14,827 nt of DNA from Bacillota bacterium (GCA_021820645.1 JAKADJ010000023.1:1-14827), one strand, 5' to 3'; counted from the stretch's first letter, positions 7,809 through 14,478 are shown. The notes: generated by a model from the letters alone, not told the origin. Made by a program: numbers and translations.

Positions 7809-8437
7809 CAAGGCACCCCGGGGTCTTAGTGTCATTCGAGGGCCTGGAACGGGTGGGTAAGTCGACACAAATCGAACGCCTTGCCGAGTGGCTCACGGGG
7901 CTCGAGGTGCCGAGTGTCGTATTGCGGGAGCCGGGCCACACCGAGCTCGGTGAGACCTTGCGACGCACGTTGCTCCATGATCTCAAGATAGAGAATGCCC
8001 GAGCAGAATTGCTCCTCTTTGCCGCCGCCCGGGCGGAGTTGGTGGCCACGCAGGTTCGTCCGCATCTCGAACGTGGGCGGGTCGTAATCCTGGATCGCTT
8101 CATTGACTCATCCGTGGCATACCAAGGGTATGGCAGAGGGATTGCACTGGATGTTGTGCATGCCACTAACCAGATTGCGACCGAAGGTTTATGTCCCGAT
8201 ATCACGTTTTGGTTGGACGGGGAAAGGTTTCCGAGGGATGCGGCTTTGGATCAAATCGAATCCCGGGATGACAAGTATTTTGAGCGAGTTCGGGCCGGAT
8301 ACCAAGAGATTGCGACGGCCGACCCACTACGCGTAAAGGTCATTGATGCGAATCAGGCACCAGATGTGGTACATCATGCGATTAGCGAACGAATGCAGCC
8401 ATGGCTCATACATCTTCGAGGGGGTCGACCGATGTGA
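7793..8437 (+). CDS. tmk: Thymidylate kinase
   Basis: The product (214 aa) phosphorylates dTMP to dTDP in the cytosol, an essential step in dTTP synthesis. It has the P-loop FEGLERVGKSTQ (15-26), a substrate-binding REPGHTELGE block (44-53, REPGGT is usual), the DRFIDSSVAYQGYGRG motif (DRY type) and a lid segment with ALDQIESRDDKYFERVRAGY. The P-loop carries an arginine (ERVGKS) where typical bacterial type II enzymes have glycine, resembling the DRAGKST of eukaryotic type I enzymes, and the lid reads DQIE instead of DRIE. AGGAGGG (7781-7787) is five bases before the ATG. The start lies inside the end of the upstream gene and the stop TGA overlaps the next start, indicating translational coupling. 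Confidence 0.93.
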   Translation: MGRHLARHPGVLVSFEGLERVGKSTQIERLAEWLTGLEVPSVVLREPGHTELGETLRRTLLHDLKIENARAELLLFAAARAELVATQVRPHLERGRVVILDRFIDSSVAYQGYGRGIALDVVHATNQIATEGLCPDITFWLDGERFPRDAALDQIESRDDKYFERVRAGYQEIATADPLRVKVIDANQAPDVVHHAISERMQPWLIHLRGGRPM

Positions 8438-8760
8438 AATTAGTGATTGCGATATTGCAAGATAAAGATGCGGCCCAGGCGGTAACCGAACTCAATCGCC
8501 GGGGCTTTCGTGCCACCAAGTTAGCGAGCACCGGGGGCTTTTTGCGAGAAGGTAATACGACTATCTTGGCCGGTGTTCAAGAACCCGACGTGGAGCAGGT
8601 GGTATCCGTGTTGCGGAGAACCTGTTCGGTACGGCACGAAACGTTGGCTCCGCAAACTCCGAGCCATAGTGGTGAGCCGTATGTCCCATTCCCAGTCGAA
8701 GTCACCGTGGGTGGAGCTACCGTGTTTGTGGTGGACGTGGATCGGTATGAAAAATTCTAG
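8434..8760 (+). CDS. darA: Cyclic di-AMP receptor protein DarA (PstA/YaaQ)
   Basis: The product (108 aa) is a PII-like trimeric protein that binds cyclic di-AMP in Firmicutes; its downstream partner is not established. The signature RGFRATKLASTGGFLREGNTT spans 23-43 and can be numbered directly against B. subtilis DarA, with R26, T28, G35, F36 and N41 at ligand-contact positions. The C-terminal YVPFPVEVTVGGATVFVVDV block is also typical. The frame could start at ATG 8401, but GTG 8434 gives the exact family N-terminus (KLVIAILQD), has GAGGGGG about nine bases upstream and overlaps the tmk stop as GTGA. In B. subtilis this gene is followed by yaaR; here holB follows directly with a 14-bp overlap. 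Confidence 0.92.
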   Translation: MKLVIAILQDKDAAQAVTELNRRGFRATKLASTGGFLREGNTTILAGVQEPDVEQVVSVLRRTCSVRHETLAPQTPSHSGEPYVPFPVEVTVGGATVFVVDVDRYEKF

Positions 8761-9460
8761 ATTGCGGCTCGATCCATGGCCTGCTTTAAGCCTGGCAGCT
8801 TGGGGTCGGAAGGTTCCGCAAGGATTATTATTGGTGGGTTCGGATTCCCATGAGGCCCCCGGGGCGGCGTGGTGCCGGACCCTGCTCTGCGAAGACGCGG
8901 GCGCGATCGATTGCCCATGCCGTGCGTGTCAAAAGCCTTTAGAGGATCATCCGGATCTCACGATATTGGCTCCCGAACCCCACACCATCAAGATTGATGC
9001 GGTGCGCGATGCACTACGAGCGCTTCCGTATCGGCCGTTATGGGCATCTACCCGCGTGATTTGGATCCGTGAGGCGGACAAGCTAGGAATTGACGCCGCC
9101 AATTTACTCCTAAAGATTTTGGAAGAACCCGCACCTTTCGTCCACTTTCTCCTGACGACGGAGCACCCGGACCAGGTTCTGGCGACGATACGGAGCCGGT
9201 GTCAAAGGATTCATTTTTCTAGGCTCTCGGCAAATCCCGTCCAAGTCGAACTACGTAGGGATTGGATGCTCGTGCGACCACTTTTACCCGAACACGTTAT
9301 TGAGGCGGTGTGGCATGTGGAAAGAGCATTTCGCCACACCCAAGAGCCGGCCTGGCTGACGCTGTGGGACCATCTATTTGAGGCACATCAAGCGTTAGCG
9401 TCCAATGCCAATCAAGATGTGTGGCGAGAGAGGATCAGGCAATGGTGGGCACGGTCATGA
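8747..9460 (+). CDS. holB: DNA polymerase III delta' subunit
   Basis: The product (237 aa) is a clamp-loader delta' subunit. It has the AAA+ body with a degenerate nucleotide-binding loop (LLLVGSDSHEAPG, 28-39, no GKT), as expected for delta', which does not hydrolyse ATP. A cysteine cluster (C48, C56, C58, C61) replaces the usual CxxCxxC spacing with CxC before HPDL. ADKLGIDAANLLLKILEEP (110-128) and the arginine-finger SRC motif (150-152) are diagnostic. At 237 residues it is much shorter than B. subtilis HolB (about 330), so the C-terminal collar domain is reduced. ATG 8747 lies inside the end of darA with only a weak ribosome binding site, suggesting translational coupling. Its stop overlaps the next start as ATGA. 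Confidence 0.88.
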   Translation: MKNSRLRLDPWPALSLAAWGRKVPQGLLLVGSDSHEAPGAAWCRTLLCEDAGAIDCPCRACQKPLEDHPDLTILAPEPHTIKIDAVRDALRALPYRPLWASTRVIWIREADKLGIDAANLLLKILEEPAPFVHFLLTTEHPDQVLATIRSRCQRIHFSRLSANPVQVELRRDWMLVRPLLPEHVIEAVWHVERAFRHTQEPAWLTLWDHLFEAHQALASNANQDVWRERIRQWWARS

Positions 9461-9735
9461 GTTCAGTGTGGTACGTCTATGTGATTCGATGTGGGGATGG
9501 AACTAGTTATTACACCGGAATCACCACCGATGTTACGCGCCGCCTAGCTCAACATCGTCGAGGGATCGGGGCACGCTATACCCGGGGCCGAGGCCCTTTA
9601 GAGTTGTGGTGGGTATCCCTGCCGGTGTCGCATCATGAGGCGTTGGTCATCGAAAGACAAATGAAGCAATGGAGTCATCAAGAGAAGGAGGGCTTGAATC
9701 GGGATGGCGGAGCTCTTTCACCCTCGTTGGGTTGA
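9457..9735 (+). CDS. GIY-YIG nuclease-domain protein, YazA/UPF0213 type
   Basis: The product (92 aa) is essentially a single GIY-YIG domain: WYVYVIRCGDGTSYYTGIT (5-23, with YVYV and YTG at the GIY and YIG positions), catalytic-type R28/R29, ARYTRGRGPLELWW and a C-terminal ALVIERQMKQW helix. Small YazA proteins sit between yabB and rsmI in B. subtilis, as here. Their cellular role is unresolved; DNA repair-type nuclease activity is presumed from the fold. I take ATG 9457 because it overlaps the holB stop by four bases; an in-frame ATG at 9442 is possible and would add five residues. The end overlaps rsmI by 32 bp. Confidence 0.85.
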   Translation: MSSVWYVYVIRCGDGTSYYTGITTDVTRRLAQHRRGIGARYTRGRGPLELWWVSLPVSHHEALVIERQMKQWSHQEKEGLNRDGGALSPSLG

Positions 9736-10564
9736 GCCGGGGGTGCTGTACGTGGTGGGGACCCCCATTGGGAATCTTTCAGACTGGTCGCCCCGTGCCC
9801 AAGCGGTGTTGCAGGAAGCCGACCTGATTCTTTGCGAGGACACGCGGGTTACAGGCCTCTTATGCCATCAATATGATATAAAAACGCCCATGCTTTCGTT
9901 CCATGCTCATAACACCCAGATGCGTTTGCCCCAGATCCTGCGCCGTCTTGACGAGGGAGACGCCGTCGCGTTAGTCAGTGACCGCGGCATGCCCACTTTA
10001 TCGGATCCGGGCCAAGAATTAATCGATGCGGTGTGGCAACAGGACGGGAAAGTGACGGTCGTCCCGGGCCCTTCGGCCGCGGTCACCGCTTATGCCGCGT
10101 CGGGATTTGAGGCGCCGTTTACTTTTTGGGGATTTGTGCCACGAACCGGTGCGGCCCGCAAGGAACGAATTCGGGAAATCATAGAAAGCCCTTATACGGC
10201 AATTCTGTATGAGGCACCGCACCATATGCAAAAGACCTTAGACGACCTTAACGCCATGGCCCTATACGACGTCCCAGTATTCGTGGCCCGCGAGATGACT
10301 AAACACCATGAAGAATTTATGCGCACGATGCTGTCCAAGCTTACTGACGAAGAGCGCGAATGGCGCGGAGAAATCGTTCTGGTGCTGGGCAAGACACGGG
10401 AGCCCTTCGATGTGAAGGCCGTCGACTGGGAAGCCCTGGACCACCACGTCAAAGAACTTGTGGCCCAGGGATTACATCAAAAAGAGGCGATTCGACAAAT
10501 CGCCTCCAAGTTTTCCGTTTCTAAGCGCGAGCTCTACCAGTTCGTCGTGACGAAGAAAGGTTAA
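9704..10564 (+). CDS. rsmI: 16S rRNA (cytidine 1402-2'-O)-methyltransferase
   Basis: The product (286 aa) is RsmI, which methylates the 2'-OH of C1402 in the ribosomal decoding centre using S-adenosylmethionine. Visible are VVGTPIGNLSD (17-27), CEDTR (44-48), SFHAHN (65-70), a SDRGMPTLSDPG block (SDAGTPxISDPG is usual, so R and M replace A and T), VPGPSA, FWGFVPR and a C-terminal helical domain ending KRELYQFVV. Its start lies inside the end of the GIY-YIG gene with GGAGGG 11 bases upstream, a slightly long spacing. It is the last gene of the + operon. Its stop TAA and the abrB stop on the other strand share the same TTAA tetranucleotide. Confidence 0.93.
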   Translation: MAELFHPRWVEPGVLYVVGTPIGNLSDWSPRAQAVLQEADLILCEDTRVTGLLCHQYDIKTPMLSFHAHNTQMRLPQILRRLDEGDAVALVSDRGMPTLSDPGQELIDAVWQQDGKVTVVPGPSAAVTAYAASGFEAPFTFWGFVPRTGAARKERIREIIESPYTAILYEAPHHMQKTLDDLNAMALYDVPVFVAREMTKHHEEFMRTMLSKLTDEEREWRGEIVLVLGKTREPFDVKAVDWEALDHHVKELVAQGLHQKEAIRQIASKFSVSKRELYQFVVTKKG

Positions 10565-10809
10565 ACTGCTTCGATGTTGAGGTTGACGACACACTGATGA
10601 CACACGTTTTTTCCACGATAAGACTCAATGTTTTCTGCGTTACCACAGAAAATACAAGCGGGTTCGTATTTACGCAAGATGATTTTTTCCTCGTCGACAT
10701 AGATCTCCAACGAGTCTTTATCACTGATGCTGAGGGTGCGACGGAGCTCAATGGGGAGCACCACCCGCCCTAGCTCGTCCACTCTACGAACAATCCCGGT
10801 TGACTTCAC
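10561..10809 (-). CDS. abrB: AbrB/SpoVT-family transition-state regulator with four-cysteine tail
   Basis: The product (82 aa) has the swapped-hairpin DNA-binding domain of AbrB (MKSTGIVRRVDELGRVVLPI onward), very close to B. subtilis AbrB across residues 1-49. The C-terminus differs: C52/C55 and C70/C73 form a CxxC-x14-CxxC pattern that could bind zinc, where Bacillus AbrB has a second multimerisation domain. AbrB-type proteins with a cysteine tail occur in other Firmicutes, notably clostridia, so this is a variant rather than a break. The frame extends to GTG 10818, but GTG 10809 gives the canonical MKSTG start and has the long Shine-Dalgarno match GAGGTGAT at proper spacing. A good promoter lies at 10847-10876. 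It is probably an autoregulated global regulator, by analogy. Confidence 0.9.
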   Translation of the reverse strand: MKSTGIVRRVDELGRVVLPIELRRTLSISDKDSLEIYVDEEKIILRKYEPACIFCGNAENIESYRGKNVCHQCVVNLNIEAV

Positions 10810-10846
10810 CTGAATCACCTCACTTCTTCGACATTTGAATACCAGG

Positions 10847-10876
10847 ATTGTACCAGAACTTCCAATTTATAGTCAA
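10847..10876 (-). promoter_or_regulatory. Sigma-A-type promoter of abrB
   Basis: On the - strand, TTGACT (10876-10871) and TACAAT (10852-10847) are separated by 18 bp, about 40 bp before the abrB start codon. The upstream flank is A/T-rich (AATAACAACAAAT), as expected for a strong promoter and for AbrB self-binding. The -35 box starts 11 bp beyond the stop codon of the HxlR-type gene, so abrB has its own promoter in addition to any readthrough. Confidence 0.65.
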
Positions 10877-10886
10877 CGATTTGTTG

Positions 10887-11252
10887 TTATTTGTCGATTG
10901 ATGACGAATTTTTAAGAGTCAGTTCGGCCATGGGAGTATGCGATGCGTTCTGGTTCCACTGAGTTCCCCAATCCCGTAGCACTTCTATGACATTGGAAAG
11001 CGTGCCCCCGGCGTCGGTTAATCCATATTCCACGCGTAATGGCACTTCGGGAAACACGGTCCGCGTGATGATGGCGTCTTGTTCTAGCTCTCGCAGTCTT
11101 AACGACAAGGTCTTAGGGCTCACCCCACCGAGCGATTTTCTAAGTTCCCCAAATCGCTTGGGTCCGGTCATCAGATCGCGAAGAATCAATAGGGTCCACT
11201 TACCGCCAATCACGCGGAGCGCAGATTCCACGGGGCATATTTCCTCGGACAT
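10887..11252 (-). CDS. HxlR-family winged-helix transcriptional regulator
   Basis: The product (121 aa) has the HxlR domain: ICPVESALRVIGGKWTLLIL at the N-terminus, then FGELRKSLGGVSPKTLSLRLRELE as the DNA-recognition region and a basic wing. C6 matches the conserved N-terminal cysteine used for thiol or electrophile sensing in several members (YodB, HypR, QorR); that is family knowledge, not proof here. I use ATG 11252 (MSEEICPVE) because GGAGGTG sits eight bases upstream; the frame continues to 11321 without a ribosome binding site. It is divergent from the nitronate monooxygenase-like gene (111 bp between starts), the usual arrangement for an HxlR repressor and its target oxidoreductase. 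Confidence 0.85.
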   Translation of the reverse strand: MSEEICPVESALRVIGGKWTLLILRDLMTGPKRFGELRKSLGGVSPKTLSLRLRELEQDAIITRTVFPEVPLRVEYGLTDAGGTLSNVIEVLRDWGTQWNQNASHTPMAELTLKNSSSIDK

Positions 11253-11363
11253 GTTGCACACCTCCATTTCGCACAATATTGACAAGACGTTCAGTGAATC
11301 ATCTTCTATTATACATGGCAAGGGAAGAGGCTTTTACCTGGATGCATCAAGGAGGTTTGTAGA
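11253..11363. promoter_or_regulatory. Divergent promoter region between hxlR-type and NMO genes
   Basis: A consensus -10 box TATAAT is present on the - strand (11313-11308), facing the HxlR-type gene, but its -35 is poor, as is common for regulated promoters. On +, TTGACA (11279-11284) and TATTAT (11307-11312) are 22 bp apart, too far for ordinary sigma-A use. An 8-bp palindrome CAATATTG (11274-11281) overlaps the TTGACA and is a possible operator half. AAGGAGGT (11349-11356) serves the flavoprotein gene. Confidence 0.4.
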
Positions 11364-12323
11364 GTGATTCACACACCATTAACCCGTGACTGGGGATTGC
11401 GGTATCCCATTGTTGGGGCACCGATGGCCGGAGTCGCCGACGGCCATTTGGCGGCTGCCATATCGTGTGCAGGAGGCCTTGGCATGATCGGAATCGGGAG
11501 CCAAGCCTCGACTGCGTTTATCCATGATCAAGCGGAGGTGGCTCGTCGGGGCGGCCCATTCGGCCTGGGTCTCATGGTTTGGGCACTGGTCGACCGTCCA
11601 GAACTATTGGATTCGGCGATCCGGGAACATCCTGATTTAGTGTCCCTATCGTTTGGTGATCCTACGCCTTATGTTGATGCTTGCCATAGCGCGGGGGTCC
11701 GGGTTGCCGTGCAAGTTCACAGTCGGGCCGAGGCACGTCAAGCGGAGCGCGCCGGTGCCGATCTTATTGTCGCGCAAGGCACCGAAGCTGGGGGGCACAC
11801 CGGTACTGTCGCCACCTTGCCACTCCTACAAATTGTGCTCGATACCGTCTTTACACCTGTTGTGGCGGCCGGAGGGATTGCCACACCCCGAGGGCTTGCC
11901 GCGGTGTTGGCCGCAGGGGCGGCTGGTGCCTGGATCGGCACGGCGTTTTTGGCCACACCCGAGGCATTACACAATGCCGCCGGAATATCCCGGATCCTGG
12001 CAGCTGACGAGACCGAGACAATTCTGACCCATGTCTTCGATCGGGCTCAGGGCCTAGCTTGGCCCGAAGAATATCCCGGTCGCGCGCTACGTAACGAATT
12101 CGGGGTGCGTTGGCATGGCCGGGAAGAAGCGCTAGCGCAATCCGAAAACGCTCGGCAGATCTTCACGCAAGGACGCGAAGATTATTCCGTTGGCTTCATC
12201 TATGCGGGGCAGGGTGTCGGCATGGTGCGGCAAGTAAAGCCCGCACGAGACATCGTTCGAACTCTGGGAGAGGAAGGGGAACAGTGGCTCGTACGCCGGC
12301 TCGCGGCGCTGGCTCAAGATTGA
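11364..12323 (+). CDS. Nitronate monooxygenase-like FMN-dependent oxidoreductase
   Basis: The product (319 aa) belongs to the nitronate monooxygenase/2-nitropropane dioxygenase TIM-barrel family that binds FMN. It starts with the FMN-site YPIVGAPMAGV (14-24), has AGADLIVAQGTEAGGHTG (130-147) with H145 as the likely catalytic base, and AAGGIATPRGLAAVLAAGAAGAWIGTAFLATPEA (168-201), the phosphate-binding part. Family members oxidise nitronates such as propionate-3-nitronate or act as NADH:quinone reductases or enoyl reductases, so the substrate is open. The start is GTG 11364 with AAGGAGGT eight bases before it. It is likely controlled by the divergent HxlR-type regulator. A 10-bp palindrome GGCGTACGCC (12343-12352) lies just downstream, without a T-tract. 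Confidence 0.85.
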   Translation: MIHTPLTRDWGLRYPIVGAPMAGVADGHLAAAISCAGGLGMIGIGSQASTAFIHDQAEVARRGGPFGLGLMVWALVDRPELLDSAIREHPDLVSLSFGDPTPYVDACHSAGVRVAVQVHSRAEARQAERAGADLIVAQGTEAGGHTGTVATLPLLQIVLDTVFTPVVAAGGIATPRGLAAVLAAGAAGAWIGTAFLATPEALHNAAGISRILAADETETILTHVFDRAQGLAWPEEYPGRALRNEFGVRWHGREEALAQSENARQIFTQGREDYSVGFIYAGQGVGMVRQVKPARDIVRTLGEEGEQWLVRRLAALAQD

Positions 12324-13094
12324 CCATAAAGCCCACGCATTCGGCGTACGCCAAGAGAGGGTCAAGCGGGCGGTGGCCCCCCAAGATCAAGACAAAGGTT
12401 GGACGGCAGGCGGTGTGGCCGACCGATAAGTCGTTTCAGTGCATCCCGCAGAGGGATGAGTGGGCCAACCGGGGTAATCGCAGCGTATCAGTTGACCCTG
12501 GGCGCGAAGAAATTTCCGGTCGGGGCATCGGTCCCTTGCGGTGCCCTTGTCGATTCATCTTGCCGTGGAGGGCGGTCACCGGTGGCCGTCGTTTGCCGCC
12601 GAGGATCCGGCCGTGACGATGCCCGCCAAGCCTCTCGTGGCTTCCGACGGCCAGCTCTTCGATCTCCGGCCGGTAGGTTGATACCGTCTACTGGCCGAAA
12701 GAACTGGGTGTAATAACGGCCCATCAGGGCCGGGGGAAGCTGATACTGGGTCCATAAGGCTCTAATTCACATGGCGGGGTTTTAGTCAAACTTACTCATT
12801 ATCCCGTGCAACGCACAACCCCTAAGGCAATAATTGGTCTGCAATCGCAAAGCGTCCGGACGAGTCGCTCGCGATACGAAAAGGCACAACAGGGACTCGT
12901 GGGATTGCTCACGGTTCCCACGCTCATTCTAGGGGAATGCATGTCTGCGATCGTGTGCACTAGTCCGCTTGACACTAATTGAAATTGCAATAGCACGGCA
13001 CCCCGCCACAGGAATTAGGCGTTGTGATACGCCCCGGCGCGCTGAATGCGGCTACGCCAGTTGTGGTCGCAAATCCTGGAACTAAAAGACCCAG
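12324..13094. other. Gene-poor stretch, possibly decayed coding DNA
   Basis: I find no gene I can defend in these 770 bp. Short frames look protein-like in places but change strand or frame. On +, 12496-12678 is open without a start and would read AVPLSIHLAVEGGHRWPSF then PAKPLVASDGQLFDLRPVG before a stop. On -, a piece near 12660-12755 reads WTQYQLPPALMGRYYTQFF. A 9-bp perfect inverted repeat pairs 12583-12591 (TGGCCGTCG) with 12645-12653 (CGACGGCCA), and GGCGT/ACGCC pair at 13018-13022/13029-13033. The stretch ends at the left end of the insertion sequence. Confidence 0.5.
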
Positions 13095-13123
13095 TATAGT
13101 GGTCCCAGAAAACTAGACAATCT
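13095..13123 (+). repeat. Left terminal inverted repeat of the IS
   Basis: The end begins TATAGTGGTCCCAG and contains AGACAAT at 13115-13121. It matches the reverse complement of the window's last 29 bases at 20 of 29 positions. Similarity resumes further in at AAGTGTTACACTG (13135-13147) against AAGTGTGAGACTG in the right end. The left end also has an internal hairpin, TCCCAGA (13103-13109) with TCTGGGA (13121-13127). TGTTACACT (13138-13146) resembles an extended -10 box that could drive orfA. Confidence 0.75.
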
Positions 13124-13155
13124 GGGAGGCCCTCAAGTGTTACACTGGACACATC

Positions 13156-13458
13156 ATGCCAAAGCAAAAACATCATACGCCCACATTCAAGGCGCAGGTG
13201 ACCTTGGAAATGCTCAAAGAGGAGCAAACGGTCGCGCAAATCGCTGCCACGTACAGTATCCATCCCGGACAATTGCATCGATGGAAGCGTCAAGCCCTCG
13301 ACAATTTCCCGCACTTATTCACCGAAACGCAAGCGATCCAACAACAGGCTCAAGCCCACGCCACGCAGCTGACCGAACTCTATGCCGAAATCGGCAAACT
13401 GACCACGCAGCTCGAGTGGCTCAAAAAAAAATCTGGTCTCGACCCTCTCGCGCGCTGA
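13156..13458 (+). CDS. IS3-family transposase OrfA (helix-turn-helix, leucine zipper)
   Basis: The product (100 aa) binds the IS ends. It has the helix-turn-helix region FKAQVTLEMLKEEQTVAQIAATYSIHPGQLHRWKRQ, then a coiled-coil segment (AQAHATQLTELYAEIGKLTTQLEWLKKK) that mediates multimerisation. The stop is five bases before the orfB ATG. Near the end is a run of nine A (13423-13431) encoding K90-K92, the usual place for programmed frameshifting. The ribosome binding site before ATG 13156 is weak, as is common in IS3 elements. Confidence 0.9.
   Translation: MPKQKHHTPTFKAQVTLEMLKEEQTVAQIAATYSIHPGQLHRWKRQALDNFPHLFTETQAIQQQAQAHATQLTELYAEIGKLTTQLEWLKKKSGLDPLAR
13423..13431 (+). promoter_or_regulatory. 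A9 slippery run between orfA and orfB
   Basis: Nine consecutive A lie in the orfA frame as AAA AAA AAA. Slipping back one base would end at a TGA at 13464-13466. Entering the orfB frame requires moving forward one base, or a transcript one A shorter (or two longer). From the run, the +1 frame is open into orfB and reads NLVSTLSRAERMRLLD, which resembles the N-terminal part of IS3 OrfAB fusions. Confidence 0.6.
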
Positions 13459-13462
13459 GCGC

Positions 13463-14302
13463 ATGAGGTTGTTGGACACGGGTCCCGATGCGATCCCGCT
13501 GACGACGCAGACCGCCTTGCTCGCGGTGAATCGGTCGAGCATCTATTACCGGCCCGTCGGGCCGGATCCGACAGAAATCGCGCTGAAACATCGCATCGAC
13601 GAAATCTATACGGCGCGCCCATTCTATGGGTCCCGCCGGATCACGGCCCAACTTCAACACGAGGGGCATCTCGTGAACCGGAAACGGATTCAAGGCTATA
13701 TGCGGGAGATGGGCATCTGGGGTCTGGCGCCGGGTCCGCACACCAGTACCCCGCATCCGGCGCACCCCATCTACCCGTATTTGTTGAAAAACGTGACGGC
13801 GGGGTACCCCAATCACGTGTGGGGCATCGATATCACCTACATCCGGTTGCGTCATGGGTGGTTGTATCTCGTCGCCATTATCGATTGGTATTCTCGGTAT
13901 GTCGTGACCTGGGAGTTGTCCGACACCCTCGAACTCCCGTTTGTGCTGACGGCCGCGAAGCGCGCTCTGGCTACGGCGGTCCCGACGATTTGGAATCACG
14001 ATCAAGGGAGTCATTTTACGAGTCCCCACTATACCGCGTTGCTCTTAGACAAGGAGGTCCGTATTAGCATGGATGGCAAAGGTCGCGCGCTGGACAACAT
14101 TTTTACCGAACGGTTGTGGCGCCGTGTCAAATACGAGGAAGTCTATTTACACGATTACGCGACCCCCCGGGACGCACGGCGTGGGCTATCCGCCTATTTT
14201 CGCTTCTATAATGAGGAACGGCTCCACCAATCGCTCGGCTATTGCACGCCTTCTACGGTGTATCACGCCCGATCCGGTGGGGTCTGCGGTGCGCGACCAT
14301 GA
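13463..14302 (+). CDS. IS3-family transposase OrfB (DDE integrase domain)
   Basis: The product (279 aa from the ATG) is the catalytic part of the transposase, which cuts and joins the element's ends. An HTH_21-like region (residues 39-90, PFYGSRRITAQL and VNRKRIQGYMREMGI) precedes the rve core. The catalytic triad is D123 (GIDITYI), D180 (NHDQGSHF) and E216 (FTERLW), with 35 residues between the last two, the IS3 hallmark. The C-terminus has YFRFYNEERLHQSLGYCTPSTVY. No ribosome binding site precedes ATG 13463. The frame is open upstream to the A9 run, so OrfB may be made as an OrfA-OrfB fusion or by re-initiation after the orfA stop. The gene appears intact. Confidence 0.92.
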   Translation: MRLLDTGPDAIPLTTQTALLAVNRSSIYYRPVGPDPTEIALKHRIDEIYTARPFYGSRRITAQLQHEGHLVNRKRIQGYMREMGIWGLAPGPHTSTPHPAHPIYPYLLKNVTAGYPNHVWGIDITYIRLRHGWLYLVAIIDWYSRYVVTWELSDTLELPFVLTAAKRALATAVPTIWNHDQGSHFTSPHYTALLLDKEVRISMDGKGRALDNIFTERLWRRVKYEEVYLHDYATPRDARRGLSAYFRFYNEERLHQSLGYCTPSTVYHARSGGVCGARP

Positions 14303-14478
14303 CCCCTAGACCATCGGGTCGATCCCCACCCTCATTCGTCACTAGTGACGATGAGACATGAAACGATTCAAGAACCGCCCGAGGCGGGGATTCGGGGACC
14401 CGTGCGGCCACACCGTGGCCTCCAGCTCCCCGAATGATATTCGATCGCACGAATCCGGGACCGGGTGCGCCCGCTCCC
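14301..14478 (+). ncRNA. Hairpin-rich segment inside the IS, candidate structured RNA
   Basis: Six helices can be drawn in 178 bases: GACCC/GGGTC (14301-14305/14316-14320); a 16-bp perfect palindrome TCGTCACTAGTGACGA (14336-14351), extended by CTCA/TGAG to 14331-14355 with one bulge; CCGCC/GGCGG (14375-14387); ATTCGGGGA/TCCCCGAAT (14390-14398/14427-14435) enclosing GGCCAC/GTGGCC (14406-14420); and GGGACCGGG/CCCGCTCCC (14457-14465/14470-14478, one mismatch). Two alternative helices, 14388-14394/14450-14456 and 14431-14435/14439-14443, exclude the long outer stem. It lies between the transposase and the small ORF. Whether it is transcribed, and acts as RNA or as a DNA site, is unknown. Strand is assumed from the IS genes. 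Confidence 0.4.

Noticed and set aside
11279..11312. Sigma-A promoter TTGACA/TATTAT for the flavoprotein gene
   Set aside because: The spacing of 22 bp is outside the functional range; it is mentioned only as part of the regulatory region.
12110..12616. 168-codon + strand frame spanning the end of the flavoprotein gene
   Set aside because: Its first third is a shadow of the flavoprotein gene, its composition is rich in R, G and P, and no start signal is present.
12969..12997. Promoter TTGACA with TAGCAC ahead of the IS
   Set aside because: The -10 match is 3 of 6 and no gene starts after it outside the IS.
13423..13466. Classical -1 frameshift joining orfA to orfB
   Set aside because: The -1 frame meets TGA at 13464-13466; orfB is in the +1 frame.
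13421..14029. 202-codon - strand frame opposite orfB
   Set aside because: It is antisense to an intact DDE transposase with all catalytic residues, so it is a shadow frame.
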